A stretch of 64,000 nt of DNA from NCBI RefSeq assembly GCF_003096595.1, contig NZ_QEKO01000001.1, positions 620,001-684,000 on the forward strand, given 5' to 3'. The number at the start of each line of letters is the position of its first letter. Position 1 is the stretch's first letter. Positions 35,379 to 44,291 of this stretch are shown one piece after another. This stretch comes from Pusillimonas noertemannii (lineage in GTDB: Bacteria > Pseudomonadota > Gammaproteobacteria > Burkholderiales > Burkholderiaceae_B). Made by a program: the position numbers and the translations under genes. The notes beneath the pieces were generated by a model, which saw only the letters and a program-made list of their open reading frames with translations, made no database searches and was not told where the DNA came from.

Positions 35379-36890
35379 CTATTTTGGCGCGGGCATGGCA
35401 AATTCCGCGCCTTTTTCTATGCTTTCGGGCCAGCGCTGCATGATGCTTTTTTGCTTGGTGTAAAAGCGCACACCTTCTTCGCCATAGATGTGCATGTCGC
35501 CAAACAGCGATTTTTGCCAGCCGCCGAAGCCGTGCCAGGCCATGGGTACGGGAATGGGCACGTTGATGCCCACCATGCCGCACTGGATGCGCCGGCCGAA
35601 TTCGCGCGCGATGTGGCCGTCGCGGGTGTAGCACGACACGCCGTTGCCGAATTCATGGTTGTTGACGAGTTCGACGGCCGACCCGAAGTCGGGCACGCGC
35701 ACGCAGGCCAGCACGGGGCCGAACACTTCTTCTTTATAGATGCGCATATTGGGCTTGACGTTGTCGAACAGGGTGCCTCCGGTGAAGAAGCCCTGTTCGT
35801 GGCCAGGCACCGTGTGGCCGCGGCCGTCTACGACCAGCGTGGCGCCTTCGTCGACGCCCGACTGAATGTAGCCCTCGATGCGTTCGAGCGCCTGGCGGGT
35901 AACGATGGGCCCCATTTCGGCTTGCGGGTCCATGCCGTTGCGCACGACGAGCGTTTTGGCCCTTTCGGCCAGCCTGGGAATGACGCGGTCGGCCGCCTCG
36001 CCGACCAGCACGGCGACGGAGATGGCCATGCAGCGCTCGCCGGCTGATCCGTAGGCCGCGCCGACCAGGGCGTCGACCGCCTGGTCGAGGTCGGCGTCGG
36101 GCATGACGACCAGGTGGTTTTTTGCCCCCCCCAGCGCCTGCACCCGCTTGCCGAAATGGGCGGCCTGCTCGTAGATATAGTGGGCGATGGGGGTGGAGCC
36201 GACGAAGCTGACCGCCTTGACGTCGGGGTGGGCCAGCAGGGCGTCGACCGCTGTTTTATCGCCCTGCACCACGTTCAGCACGCCGTCGGGCAGGCCGGCC
36301 TCTTTGAACAGGCGGGCAAGGTACAGCGATGTCGAGGGATCGCGCTCGCTGGGCTTGAGGATGAAGCAGTTGCCGGCGGCAATGGCCACCGGGAACATCC
36401 AGCAGGGAACCATGCACGGGAAGTTGAAGGGGGTAATGCCGGCGACGACGCCCAGCGGCTGGCGCAGGGTCCAGTTGTCCATGCCCGAAGCGACCTGGTC
36501 GGTGTAATCGCCCTTGAGCAGCTGCGGTATGCCGCAGGCGAACTCGATGACGTCGATGGCGCGCGAGACTTCGCCCTGCGCATCGCTGAACACCTTGCCG
36601 TGCTCGGCGGTGATGATGGCCGCCAGGGCGTCGCGATGCTGGTTCATCAGCTCGAGGAACTTGAACATAATGCGTGCGCGCCGCAGGGGCGAGGTATCGG
36701 CCCACTGGCCGAAGGCGGCCTTGGCGCTGGCCACGGCCTGGTCGACATCGTGGGGCTCGGCCAGCACGACCTGGCGTGCGGCCATGCCCAGCGCGGGATT
36801 GAAGACATCCTGGCGCCGCTGCGAGGCGCCGGATGTGGCTTGGCCGTTGATGAAATGGCCGACGTCGGCGGTGTCGTTGTAGGCTTGCAT
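35379..36890 (-). CDS. mmsA: Methylmalonate-semialdehyde dehydrogenase (CoA-acylating)
   Basis: A 503-residue aldehyde dehydrogenase that converts methylmalonate or malonate semialdehyde to propionyl- or acetyl-CoA. The oxyanion asparagine is in GITPFNFP (Asn156), the nucleophile in GSAGERCMA (Cys287), and the MmsA-specific segment GAKNH at 255-259 is present. MmsA also has the expected [16 protein letters not shown] stretch. It is the first gene of the minus-strand operon, divergent from the LysR gene at 37008. In this setting it probably completes oxidation of a C3 or C4 semialdehyde from ring cleavage. Confidence 0.94.
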   Translation of the reverse strand: MQAYNDTADVGHFINGQATSGASQRRQDVFNPALGMAARQVVLAEPHDVDQAVASAKAAFGQWADTSPLRRARIMFKFLELMNQHRDALAAIITAEHGKVFSDAQGEVSRAIDVIEFACGIPQLLKGDYTDQVASGMDNWTLRQPLGVVAGITPFNFPCMVPCWMFPVAIAAGNCFILKPSERDPSTSLYLARLFKEAGLPDGVLNVVQGDKTAVDALLAHPDVKAVSFVGSTPIAHYIYEQAAHFGKRVQALGGAKNHLVVMPDADLDQAVDALVGAAYGSAGERCMAISVAVLVGEAADRVIPRLAERAKTLVVRNGMDPQAEMGPIVTRQALERIEGYIQSGVDEGATLVVDGRGHTVPGHEQGFFTGGTLFDNVKPNMRIYKEEVFGPVLACVRVPDFGSAVELVNNHEFGNGVSCYTRDGHIAREFGRRIQCGMVGINVPIPVPMAWHGFGGWQKSLFGDMHIYGEEGVRFYTKQKSIMQRWPESIEKGAEFAMPAPK

Positions 36891-36982
36891 AGTGGGTTCT
36901 CGAATTATTTTCAGGCGGCGTACGAATGGTCAGTGTACGGAGGCGAGCCGCCTTGCGATAGACCTGAACGCTGGATTCATTG

Positions 36983-36996
36983 TTCAATATATTGAA
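36983..36996. promoter_or_regulatory. Perfect 14-bp palindrome, candidate LysR operator
   Basis: TTCAATATATTGAA is perfectly symmetric and lies in the divergent gap between mmsA and the LysR gene, 11 bp before the LysR ATG. It may control both directions. Confidence 0.6.
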
Positions 36997-37007
36997 TAAT
37001 CTTGCGT

Positions 37008-37952
37008 ATGAAAGACAAGAAAATAACTTCGCTGTGGTCCCATGTGCATTGGTTGGCGGTCCTGGCCGAGCAGGGCAGTTTTACCCGCGCGGCGGCCTCT
37101 TTGAACGTCAGCAAGGCGGCCATGAGCCAGCGCATTGCCGAGCTCGAGCAGGCCGCCGGCGTGCCGCTCGTGCGGCGCACGACCCGCAGCGTGCGCCTTA
37201 CCGAAGCGGGGCAGCAGCTGGCCGAGAACACGCGCGGCGCTTTCGGCCAGATCGCCGACAGCTTCGAGGCGGTGCGCGAACAGGCGGTCTCCCCGCAGGG
37301 CACATTGCGCCTCAGCGCTCCGGTGGCGTTGGCGCGCCAGCAGCTCGTGCCCCGCCTCCCGGCCTTCCTGCGGGCCAATCCACGCATACGCATCGAGCTC
37401 GATCTTTCCGATCAGCTCAGCTCGCTCTCGGGCGAGGGCTTCGACCTGGCGATTCGCCACACGTCCACGCCGCCAGCCAATTACGTGGCCTGGGCCTTGT
37501 GCGGGGTGCGCTCGGTGCTGGTGGCCAGCCGGGCCTATCTCGACCGCCACGGCACCCCGGAACATCCTTCAGACCTGGCCGACCATGCCTGCCTGCATTA
37601 TCCGCGCCGGCAAAGCACCACTGTGTGGACGTTCGAGTCAGCGGGCAGGGCGCGCTCGGGGCCGCGGCGCCATGTGGTGCCGGTGGGCGGGCCTTTTGCG
37701 GTCAACAACAGCGAAGGGCTGCGCGAAGCGGCCCAGGCCGGCCTGGGCCTGACGATACTGCCCGATTTTTCCGCCCAGCAGGCGCTGGCCCGGGGCGAGT
37801 TGGTCCAGGTGCTGCCGGGCTGGTCTCCCGCCGGCGTGTTCGGCGACACACTCTATGCCATCAGGCCCTATACCACCCATGTGCCCCGGGGCGTGCAGGT
37901 GCTGGTGGCATACTTGCGCGAGGCGCTCAAAGAGGGCTTTACGGCCGCGTAG
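37008..37952 (+). CDS. LysR-family regulator
   Basis: A 314-residue LysR protein with HTH SFTRAAASLNVSKAAMSQRI (about 25-44) and VRRTTRSVRLTEAGQ. The ATG at 37008 is preferred to a TTG 6 bp earlier. It is divergent from mmsA and probably controls the long operon. Its end overlaps the end of the convergent FAD monooxygenase gene by 14 bp. The layout GFDLAIRHTSTPPANYVAW is typical of the GcvA/DsdC-like subfamily. Confidence 0.92.
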   Translation: MKDKKITSLWSHVHWLAVLAEQGSFTRAAASLNVSKAAMSQRIAELEQAAGVPLVRRTTRSVRLTEAGQQLAENTRGAFGQIADSFEAVREQAVSPQGTLRLSAPVALARQQLVPRLPAFLRANPRIRIELDLSDQLSSLSGEGFDLAIRHTSTPPANYVAWALCGVRSVLVASRAYLDRHGTPEHPSDLADHACLHYPRRQSTTVWTFESAGRARSGPRRHVVPVGGPFAVNNSEGLREAAQAGLGLTILPDFSAQQALARGELVQVLPGWSPAGVFGDTLYAIRPYTTHVPRGVQVLVAYLREALKEGFTAA

Positions 37953-39219
37953 AAGCCGTGGCCGTCGTGCTGCCGGGCTGGTCCAGCTTCAGGTAGCGCA
38001 GCGATACCGCCGTTTCCCGCATAAGAGGACCCGGATCGCGATAGCGCCGGGCCATTTCCCGTTCATGCGCCGAGCGCGGATTGGCCAGCATGCAGGCTCC
38101 CATGTTCCGGGCATGGCCGACGATCGACCTTCCGAAGCGGCCGCGTTCGGCCTGGTACCTGGCCAGGGCCTGGTGGATGCCGGCCTCGGAGCCCAGCGCT
38201 TCGGTCAGCTCGAGGGCGTCGTAGGCGGCTTTGGTGACCCCCATGCCCGAATGGGGGCGGGCGACGAATGCGGCATCGCCCAACAGGGCGACTCGGCCCG
38301 CCGCCATGCGTTCGCACTCCAGATCGAAAATCGGCTGGAAGAACAGCAGGGGCGTCTTGTGCACGACTTCCGCAAAGACGGGAGGCAGGGTGTCCGTGGC
38401 GGCCTTGCGCACTTCGTCGAGAACGTCGGGGCGGATGGCGGTGGGCGGTATGCCCCCCGCATGGTGCCTGCCGGAAGCGTCGGTCTGCAGGCGCCTGAGC
38501 TCGGTTTCTTCGTCCGCCGGCCGATACCACACAAAATTGATGCGCCGCGCGCCCTTTGAGGTGGCGTTGGCGCGGCCCGCCACAGGGTAGGTAAGTATTT
38601 GCTCGTTGGGGGGCAGGTAGAAGGCAAAGCGCTCCATCAGCGCCTCATGGGCCTGGGGGCCAAGCTCGCTTTCTTCAACCAGGCCGCGCCAGGCGACATA
38701 GCCGGCATAGACCGGCTCGATGCCGGGCATGGCCTGGGCGCGGGTGGCGGAGCGTATGCCGTCGGCGCCCACCAGCAGGTCGCCCGTGGCTTGCGTGCCG
38801 TCTTCGAAAAAGGCGGTAACGCTATCGGCGTCCTGCTCGATGCGCGCCAGCGCTTTGCCGTGATGGTAGTGCCTGGCTGGAAATGCATCTTCAAGAACCC
38901 CGAGCAGGCGGCTCCACGCCGTAAGCAGCTGTTCGTAGGGCAGTTCGGCGATGCTGCGGCCCTGCCGGTCGAAGGTGACCCGGCTGGGAATGCTGACGCC
39001 CAGTGTTTCGTCGACGGTGGCGCCGGCCAGCTTCAGCGCATGCAGCAGCTCTTGGTGGGTGACGATGCCGGCGCCGCGATCGGAAAGGGGGCCGGGCACG
39101 CGTTCGTGGATTTCGGCCTGCCAGCCGGCGCGCAGCAGCAGGTTACCCGCGAACAGGCCCCCCATCGAGCCGCCGATGATGATGGCCTTGCCTTTTTTTG
39201 CCTGTGCGGCCTGGTCCAT
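37939..39219 (-). CDS. FAD-dependent monooxygenase, dihydroxypyridine hydroxylase-like
   Basis: A 426-residue class-A flavin hydroxylase. FAD-binding motifs are GGSMGG (16-21), GADG (151-154) and ALLGDAAFVARPHSG. The stretch GIEPVYAGYVAWRG (166-179) closely resembles, from memory, the same stretch in 2,6-dihydroxypyridine 3-hydroxylase of nicotine catabolism. The enzyme is therefore likely to hydroxylate a phenolic or pyridinol ring with NADH and O2. AAGGGG precedes the ATG. It overlaps the LysR gene tail to tail and follows the VOC gene. Confidence 0.88.
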   Translation of the reverse strand: MDQAAQAKKGKAIIIGGSMGGLFAGNLLLRAGWQAEIHERVPGPLSDRGAGIVTHQELLHALKLAGATVDETLGVSIPSRVTFDRQGRSIAELPYEQLLTAWSRLLGVLEDAFPARHYHHGKALARIEQDADSVTAFFEDGTQATGDLLVGADGIRSATRAQAMPGIEPVYAGYVAWRGLVEESELGPQAHEALMERFAFYLPPNEQILTYPVAGRANATSKGARRINFVWYRPADEETELRRLQTDASGRHHAGGIPPTAIRPDVLDEVRKAATDTLPPVFAEVVHKTPLLFFQPIFDLECERMAAGRVALLGDAAFVARPHSGMGVTKAAYDALELTEALGSEAGIHQALARYQAERGRFGRSIVGHARNMGACMLANPRSAHEREMARRYRDPGPLMRETAVSLRYLKLDQPGSTTATASTRP

Positions 39220-39240
39220 GGGCTTGCCCCTTTTTTGCTT

Positions 39241-39699
39241 TTATTGCTGCGGTGATTGGCGCGCCGGGCCTTCGGAAGCGGGATAGTTGAGCTCGATGGT
39301 GACGCCGCTGGGGTCTTCCAGGAAGAGCTGCAGAATGCTCAGCGAAGGAACATCGCGTTCCCGCCAGGGCAGCTTATGTTTTTCGAGCCGGGCGCGCATG
39401 TCGTCCACCCCTGTTGCCAGGAAGGCCATGTGGTCCACGGCCCCGCCGCCGGACATGGAGTCGGGGCTTCGGTCGCCCAAATACTTGACCAGCCCTTCTT
39501 TGTCGCCGGGGTCGATGCCGATAAGGTGGACCACGCCGTTCGAAGCGGGGTAGGGCTCTTCGTTGTAAAGCCAGTGGCCCGGAAAATCGAAAGGGGGCCG
39601 GAAGCCGGCCGTAAAGCCCATGATCCGGGTATAGAACTGCAGGGATGCATCCAGATCCAGGGTGCGGATCGAATAGTGGTCCAGGCGCTTGATGGGCAT
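39241..39699 (-). CDS. VOC-superfamily protein (glyoxalase/extradiol dioxygenase fold)
   Basis: A 152-residue protein with paired beta-alpha-beta-beta-beta modules. The first metal ligand is likely in LDHYSIRT (His8), with HLIGIDPGD and DHMAFLAT (His near 90) further on and ELNYP at the end (final Glu). The family includes glyoxalases, epimerases and small extradiol dioxygenases. It lies 21 bp upstream of the FAD monooxygenase gene in the same direction. This suggests it acts on the hydroxylated product or on a by-product aldehyde. A copy of the 22-bp palindrome lies before it. Confidence 0.88.
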   Translation of the reverse strand: MPIKRLDHYSIRTLDLDASLQFYTRIMGFTAGFRPPFDFPGHWLYNEEPYPASNGVVHLIGIDPGDKEGLVKYLGDRSPDSMSGGGAVDHMAFLATGVDDMRARLEKHKLPWRERDVPSLSILQLFLEDPSGVTIELNYPASEGPARQSPQQ

Positions 39700-39742
39700 G
39701 GTGGTCTCCCGCTACGGTGCGCGTGCGCTGCTTCGCAGTCTC

Positions 39743-39764
39743 TTATTTATCAAATGGTAAATAA
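39743..39764. promoter_or_regulatory. Candidate TetR operator (copy B of shared 22-bp site)
   Basis: Half-sites TTATTTATCA and TGGTAAATAA with two bases between; 18/22 positions are symmetric. It matches the site at 22138-22159 at 18 of 22 positions and lies 44-65 bp upstream of the VOC start codon, in promoter position for the minus-strand VOC/FAD monooxygenase unit. Confidence 0.7.
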
Positions 39765-39813
39765 AAGTCTACCACCGAATCGGCGCGAAGTCGCCTGCCG
39801 TAACAGGTGTGCC

Positions 39814-39903
39814 GCAACAGGCGCAGCAGTCGCAACGGGCGCAACGGGCGCAACGGGTGCAACGGGCGCAACGGGCGCAACGGGTGCAACGGGTGCAACG
39901 GGT
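39814..39903. repeat. 9-bp tandem repeat array (minisatellite)
   Basis: Eight contiguous copies of GCAACGGG[C/T] fill 39832-39903. Two degenerate units (GCAACAGGC, GCAGCAGTC) precede them in phase. The array lies between the stop of the LLM gene (39934) and the operator upstream of the VOC gene. A unit of 9 bp keeps any overlapping frame open, so simple frame-switching is not expected. Copy number could vary between strains. Confidence 0.9.
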
Positions 39904-39933
39904 GCGCGGCCGCTTTGACGAATGCGGCCCGTT

Positions 39934-41025
39934 TCAGTTCTTGAGTGCGGCGTTGACCCTGGGCATGACCTGCTCGGCCATCAATTGCATCGAGCGCTTG
40001 CCCAGCGCGGGGTCGACCCAGTCGTGGCAGGCGTAAAGCAGGGTGCCGAAGTCGCCCACCGTTTCGCGGAAAGCCAGGATCTGGTCGACCACGCTGTTCA
40101 CCGTTCCCGCAATGACGAGCTGGCGGGCCGCATAGTCGGGGGTGACCGCGCTGTCGGGCATTTCTTGATCGGGCTTGAACAGGTTGGCCCTGCCGCCGCC
40201 GGTAACCAGTTTGCGGATCAGCTGCCGCAGGTAGAACTGATAGGGTCCCTTTGGGCCCAGGCCGTACTCTTGGGCGGTGGCTTCATCATCGGCCACGAAA
40301 ATGCTCTTGGCTACGCGCCAGTCGGCCGGGTTGGCCACGGCGCCGACATTGCTTCGGCCCAGCCGGTAGCTGTCCCAGTGGGTGGCCACCCACTTGGGCA
40401 GCAGGAAGTTGGCCGAAATGGTCTGCCAGCCGCGCTCGGCCAGCGCCGTAACCCCTTTTGAAAACGGCGCGACCGCCGTGCCGGCGATGGGCGGGTGGGG
40501 GCGCTGGAACGGCTTTGCGATCTCGCCCTGGCCTATCTCGGGGATCATGGTCTTTTGGGTCGATACCTGAAAATGCTTGCCCTCGAGATTGTAGGGAGGG
40601 TCGCTGCGCCAGATGTCCAGCACCATGTTGATGGCTTCGACAAACATCTCATTGCGGTTCTTGTCGAGATTGCCGAACACCTCGGCGTCCGACATCAGGC
40701 CGCCGGGGCTGATGCCCATGATGAAGCGGCCTTCGAGCATGTGGTCCAGCATGGCCACTTGCGCCGCCACTGCGGCCGGATGCGTGTTGGGCAGATTGAG
40801 GGTGCCGCTGCCCAGCACGATGTTCCGGGTTTCATGGGCAAGGCTCGCCAGGAACATCAGGCACGAGGTAATGCGCTCGGCCGCGTCGGTGACATGTTCG
40901 CCGACGAAGGCCTCGACGTAGCCCAGCCGCTCCGCCAGCAGCACGGCCTCGCGGTCTTCGCGAAGTATCTCGGCATAGGGACGGGAGGGAGGATGCAGGG
41001 GCATCATGAACATGCCGAGTTTCAT
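39934..41025 (-). CDS. LLM-class flavin-dependent oxidoreductase
   Basis: A 363-residue luciferase-like enzyme. Landmarks are MKLGMFMMPLHPPSR, AFVGEHVTDAAERI, ASLAHETRNIVLGSGTLNLP and RFIMGISPGGLMSDAEVFG. The ATG at 41025 (AAGGAAG upstream) is chosen; an in-frame start further upstream adds a tail not seen in the family. These proteins use reduced FMN or F420 with O2. No flavin reductase gene adjoins this copy, unlike the pair at 17-18.7 kb. It is divergent from a LysR gene and may act in the pathway of the surrounding genes. Confidence 0.9.
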   Translation of the reverse strand: MKLGMFMMPLHPPSRPYAEILREDREAVLLAERLGYVEAFVGEHVTDAAERITSCLMFLASLAHETRNIVLGSGTLNLPNTHPAAVAAQVAMLDHMLEGRFIMGISPGGLMSDAEVFGNLDKNRNEMFVEAINMVLDIWRSDPPYNLEGKHFQVSTQKTMIPEIGQGEIAKPFQRPHPPIAGTAVAPFSKGVTALAERGWQTISANFLLPKWVATHWDSYRLGRSNVGAVANPADWRVAKSIFVADDEATAQEYGLGPKGPYQFYLRQLIRKLVTGGGRANLFKPDQEMPDSAVTPDYAARQLVIAGTVNSVVDQILAFRETVGDFGTLLYACHDWVDPALGKRSMQLMAEQVMPRVNAALKN

Positions 41026-41104
41026 CGCTGTCTTCCTTGAAGGCCTTGCCCACGCCGGGGCGCAATGCAGTGGAACGTCCACCCAGGATAGCGATGGGCA
41101 TGCA

Positions 41105-41152
41105 TTATTGGAAATGATAAAGTCTGATAAAACCCATTAGAAAAGTTGATAA
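41105..41152. promoter_or_regulatory. TGATAA repeats in the divergent LLM/LysR gap
   Basis: TGATAA occurs at 41115, 41125 and 41147 (spacing 10 and 22 bp, close to whole helical turns). TTAT at 41105-41108 makes an inverted pair with ATAA at 41117-41120. The array covers the LysR start region and suits binding of a multimeric LysR protein. Assignment is by position. Confidence 0.4.
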
Positions 41153-41156
41153 GGCC

Positions 41157-42092
41157 ATGAGCTACAGCCTGCGCGACCTGCGCCTTTTCGTTGCGGTGTA
41201 TGAAGAACTGTCGTTCACGGCGGCGGCGGCGCGCGAACATGCAACCCAATCCGGGGTGTCGCAGCGCATACGCAAGCTTGAAGTCTCCCTGGGCGTGGCG
41301 CTCTTCTCGCGCAACAAGGGCTCGGTGCTGCCCACTCCGGCCGGGGCCGCGTTTTACCAGGGCTGCATCCAGATGCTGCGCCAGCACGAGCGAACCCGCG
41401 AGGCCGTGCATGCCTTCGACCAAGGCCTGGAGGGCCGCATTACCGTAGGCCTGATGCCCACCATGACACGTTGCGTGCTGGCTCCCGCCCTGCTGCGGTT
41501 CAACAGGCTGCATCCCAACGTGGCGCTGCGCATCGTCGAAGGGTTCAGCGCCAGCCTTACGCAGCAGGTCGTAGCGGCGGAACTGGATTTTGCCATCGTG
41601 CCCGAATTTCCTCCGACGGCGGGCATTGAAAGCCGGGCATTCGCCGGCACGCCCGAACTGCTGGTTTCGGGGCCGGATTCGGGCCTGCGTCATGGGAAGG
41701 CCCTGCGGGTTGCGGGGCTGGGCGGCATCAAGCTGGTGGCGCCGGCCCCGTCCAACACGCGCCGCGGCAAGATCGAGGCCTATCTGATGGCCAATGGCGC
41801 GCGGATCGAGCAGGTGCTGGAAATGGACAGCATGTATGGCGCCCTGGACTTCGTCGCCCGCTCTGATTGGCTGGCGGTATTGCCCGCCATGATGATGGCG
41901 GACGACGTTCGCGCACCCGGCCTGGCGATGAACCTGCTGCGCGAGCCCCCCTTGCGGCTGGAACTGGTGGCCATCGAACCGGCCCGCACCGTCATGAAGC
42001 CTGCCGCCCAGGTTTTTCTTGATATGCTGCGCGACGAGGCGGGCCGGGCCAACGAGCGCGTGCTGGCTGGATTCAGCCCAGTGCGGCGCTGA
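41157..42092 (+). CDS. LysR-family regulator
   Basis: A 311-residue LysR protein with HTH SFTAAAAREHATQSGVSQRI (19-38), followed by RKLEVSLGVALFSRNKGSVL. The ligand domain begins ITVGLMPTMTRC. It is divergent from the LLM oxidoreductase gene, its likely target, and convergent with the 2-hydroxyacid dehydrogenase gene. Ligand unknown. Confidence 0.92.
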   Translation: MSYSLRDLRLFVAVYEELSFTAAAAREHATQSGVSQRIRKLEVSLGVALFSRNKGSVLPTPAGAAFYQGCIQMLRQHERTREAVHAFDQGLEGRITVGLMPTMTRCVLAPALLRFNRLHPNVALRIVEGFSASLTQQVVAAELDFAIVPEFPPTAGIESRAFAGTPELLVSGPDSGLRHGKALRVAGLGGIKLVAPAPSNTRRGKIEAYLMANGARIEQVLEMDSMYGALDFVARSDWLAVLPAMMMADDVRAPGLAMNLLREPPLRLELVAIEPARTVMKPAAQVFLDMLRDEAGRANERVLAGFSPVRR

Positions 42093-42137
42093 GGCAAAGC
42101 CGGTTGTTGCAAGCGGCCTGGGCGGGGCTGATGGCGT

Positions 42138-43145
42138 TCAGCGCGCCGCAACGCCAAGGGGCGCCTGCTGCTGCTTGAGGTGATTTAGTGCCTGGGGGTT
42201 GAGCAAGCGGCCGTGCTCGCCTTGCAGATAGCAAAGAATGTTGTCGAAGGCCTGGCCGTAGAACGATTCGTAGTTGTCGCGTTCGACAAAACCGATGTGG
42301 GGCGTGCACAGCACATTGGGCAGATGCAGCAGGGGGTGGCGGGCGCCCAGCACGGGTTCGCTTTCGTACACGTCGATGGCGGCAAAGCCCGGACGGCCCT
42401 GCCGCACGGCGCTTTCAAGGGCCTGGGGCTGCAGCAGCTCGGCGCGGCTGGTGTTGACGAACAGGGCCGAGGGCTTCATGCGCTGCAGATCTTTGCGTGT
42501 GACCAGGCCGCGGGTTTCGCGCAGCAGGCGCAGATGCAGGCTGAGCACGTCGCTTTCCGCAAAAAAGGCCTCGCGCGAGGGCGCCGCCTCGTGGCCCTCT
42601 TGGACGGCCCGGGCTCGTGAGCCTTCGCTGCCCCAGACCCATACGCGCATGCCGAAGGCCCGGCCGTAGGCGGCCACCTGCCTGCCGATGCGGCCGTAGC
42701 CCCAGATGCCCAGGGTGCTGCCTTGCAGCTTGCTGCCCAGGTACCCCTGCCAAAGGCCGTCGCGCAGGCGGTTGGCTTCGGCAAGCAGGTGGCGCCGGCT
42801 GGCGAGTATGAGCGCCCAGGCCAGTTCGGCGGTGGCGACGCCGGTGCTGCTGGTTTCGGCAACCGCCACGCCATGCCGTGTGCAGGCTTCGACGTCGATG
42901 TGGGAGCCGGCCCGGCCCGTCTGGCTGATGAGGCGCAGGCGGGGAAGCTGCTGAAGCAGCGCGGCGGAGATTTCGGTGCGCTCGCGCGTAAGGACCAGGG
43001 CCTCGGCCAGCGCAAAACGCGAGGCGAGCGAGGCGAGGTCTTTGGGCGAGTCGTGAAAGACCTGCACGCTGTGCCCCAGCAGCTTCTCGAAACAGGAAAG
43101 GTAGCGAACGCAATCCTGGTAGTCGTCGGGGATGATGATGTGCAT
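42138..43145 (-). CDS. D-2-hydroxyacid dehydrogenase family protein
   Basis: A 335-residue NAD-dependent dehydrogenase of the phosphoglycerate dehydrogenase fold. The Rossmann motif is GIWGYGRIGRQVA (about 150-162), and the catalytic Arg, Glu and His are in NTSRAEL, VYESEP and CTPHIGF. The ATG at 43145 is chosen because it gives the usual opening MHIIIPDDYQDCV; an upstream start would add 38 atypical residues. It probably reduces a 2-oxoacid. It is divergent from trhO. Confidence 0.9.
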   Translation of the reverse strand: MHIIIPDDYQDCVRYLSCFEKLLGHSVQVFHDSPKDLASLASRFALAEALVLTRERTEISAALLQQLPRLRLISQTGRAGSHIDVEACTRHGVAVAETSSTGVATAELAWALILASRRHLLAEANRLRDGLWQGYLGSKLQGSTLGIWGYGRIGRQVAAYGRAFGMRVWVWGSEGSRARAVQEGHEAAPSREAFFAESDVLSLHLRLLRETRGLVTRKDLQRMKPSALFVNTSRAELLQPQALESAVRQGRPGFAAIDVYESEPVLGARHPLLHLPNVLCTPHIGFVERDNYESFYGQAFDNILCYLQGEHGRLLNPQALNHLKQQQAPLGVAAR

Positions 43146-43311
43146 AGGCGGACCCGATGCCGGTTCGCCCGGTGAAGCCGTGGCGGCGAAGCGGCCTTGA
43201 TTCAGTTCTTGCGCTTGACTCCGAAGGGCTATCTTACGGTTTAGCCAGGGCGGATACAAGCCGGGGCAGGGGTAAAATGGCTGCTTTCATCCGGTTTCCG
43301 CTTTCTGAGTC

Positions 43312-44280
43312 ATGGCCCAGTTTCTTGTTGCGGCGCTGTACAAATTTGTACCGCTTGCCGACTATCGCGCCCTGCGCGAACCTTTGTTCGAGTTTTGCCG
43401 GGCGCACGATGTCCGCGGCACGCTGCTGCTGGCCGAAGAAGGCATCAACGGCACCATCGCCGGCCCCGAAGAGGGCGTGCGCGCCGTGTTGCGGCACCTG
43501 CGCGGCGACCCGCGCCTGGCCGGCCTGGAGCACAAGGAATCATGGGCCGAAGGCCAGCCCTTCTACCGGCTCAAGGTCAAGCTCAAGCGCGAGATCGTCA
43601 CCATGGGCGTGCCCAACATCCAGGCCGAGACCATGGCGGGCACCTATGTGGCGCCCGAAGACTGGAACCAGCTCATTTCCGATCCTGAGGTCGTGGTGAT
43701 CGACGTGCGCAACGACTACGAGGTGGCCATCGGCTCTTTCGAGGGCGCCGTCAATCCGCATACGCGCAGCTTCACCGAGTTCCCCGAGTGGGTCGAACAG
43801 CAGGCGCAAAGCGGCGGCCTGCTCGACCGGCAGAAAAAGCCCCGGGTGGCGATGTTTTGCACCGGCGGCATACGCTGCGAGAAATCGACCGCCTACCTGC
43901 GCTCGCAGGGCTACGATGAGGTCTATCATCTGCACGGAGGGGTGCTCAAGTACCTCGAGACCGTGCCGGCGATGCAAAGCCGCTGGGAAGGCGAATGCTT
44001 CGTATTCGACGAGCGGGTATCGGTGGGGCACGGCCTGCGTCCGGGCGACTACGAGCTGTGCCGGGCATGCCGCCTGCCCCTTTCCCAGGCCGACAAGGCC
44101 TCGCCCCTGTATGAAGAGGGCATCAGTTGCCCTCATTGCCACGGCACACATACCGAAGAGCAGCTGCGGCGTTTCCGCGACCGGCAGAAGCAGGTCGAGC
44201 TTGCGCGCCGCCGCAACACGCGCCATATCGGCGCCGCCATGCCGGCCAGGCCGGCACCCACGTCTGAAACCGACATCTGA
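43312..44280 (+). CDS. trhO: tRNA uridine(34) hydroxylase TrhO (rhodanese family)
   Basis: TrhO (YceA family) adds oxygen to uridine 34 of certain tRNAs to form 5-hydroxyuridine. The 322-residue protein has the N-terminal UPF0176 domain and a rhodanese domain with the active cysteine in [12 protein letters not shown] (Cys183). A C-terminal cysteine-rich segment ([14 protein letters not shown]) is also present. Length and motifs are normal. It heads a short run with the nitronate monooxygenase gene 11 bp later. Confidence 0.95.
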   Translation: MAQFLVAALYKFVPLADYRALREPLFEFCRAHDVRGTLLLAEEGINGTIAGPEEGVRAVLRHLRGDPRLAGLEHKESWAEGQPFYRLKVKLKREIVTMGVPNIQAETMAGTYVAPEDWNQLISDPEVVVIDVRNDYEVAIGSFEGAVNPHTRSFTEFPEWVEQQAQSGGLLDRQKKPRVAMFCTGGIRCEKSTAYLRSQGYDEVYHLHGGVLKYLETVPAMQSRWEGECFVFDERVSVGHGLRPGDYELCRACRLPLSQADKASPLYEEGISCPHCHGTHTEEQLRRFRDRQKQVELARRRNTRHIGAAMPARPAPTSETDI

Positions 44281-44291
44281 AGGAGCTCGCC

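Noticed and set aside
35296-35634. Minus-strand frame running through the AT-rich inverted repeat
   Set aside because: Most of it is a shadow of mmsA; the last 20 residues in the AT-rich segment have no start or ribosome site.
39814-39903. Possible CRISPR array
   Set aside because: The 9-bp units are contiguous with no spacers, and no cas genes are in the window. It is a minisatellite.
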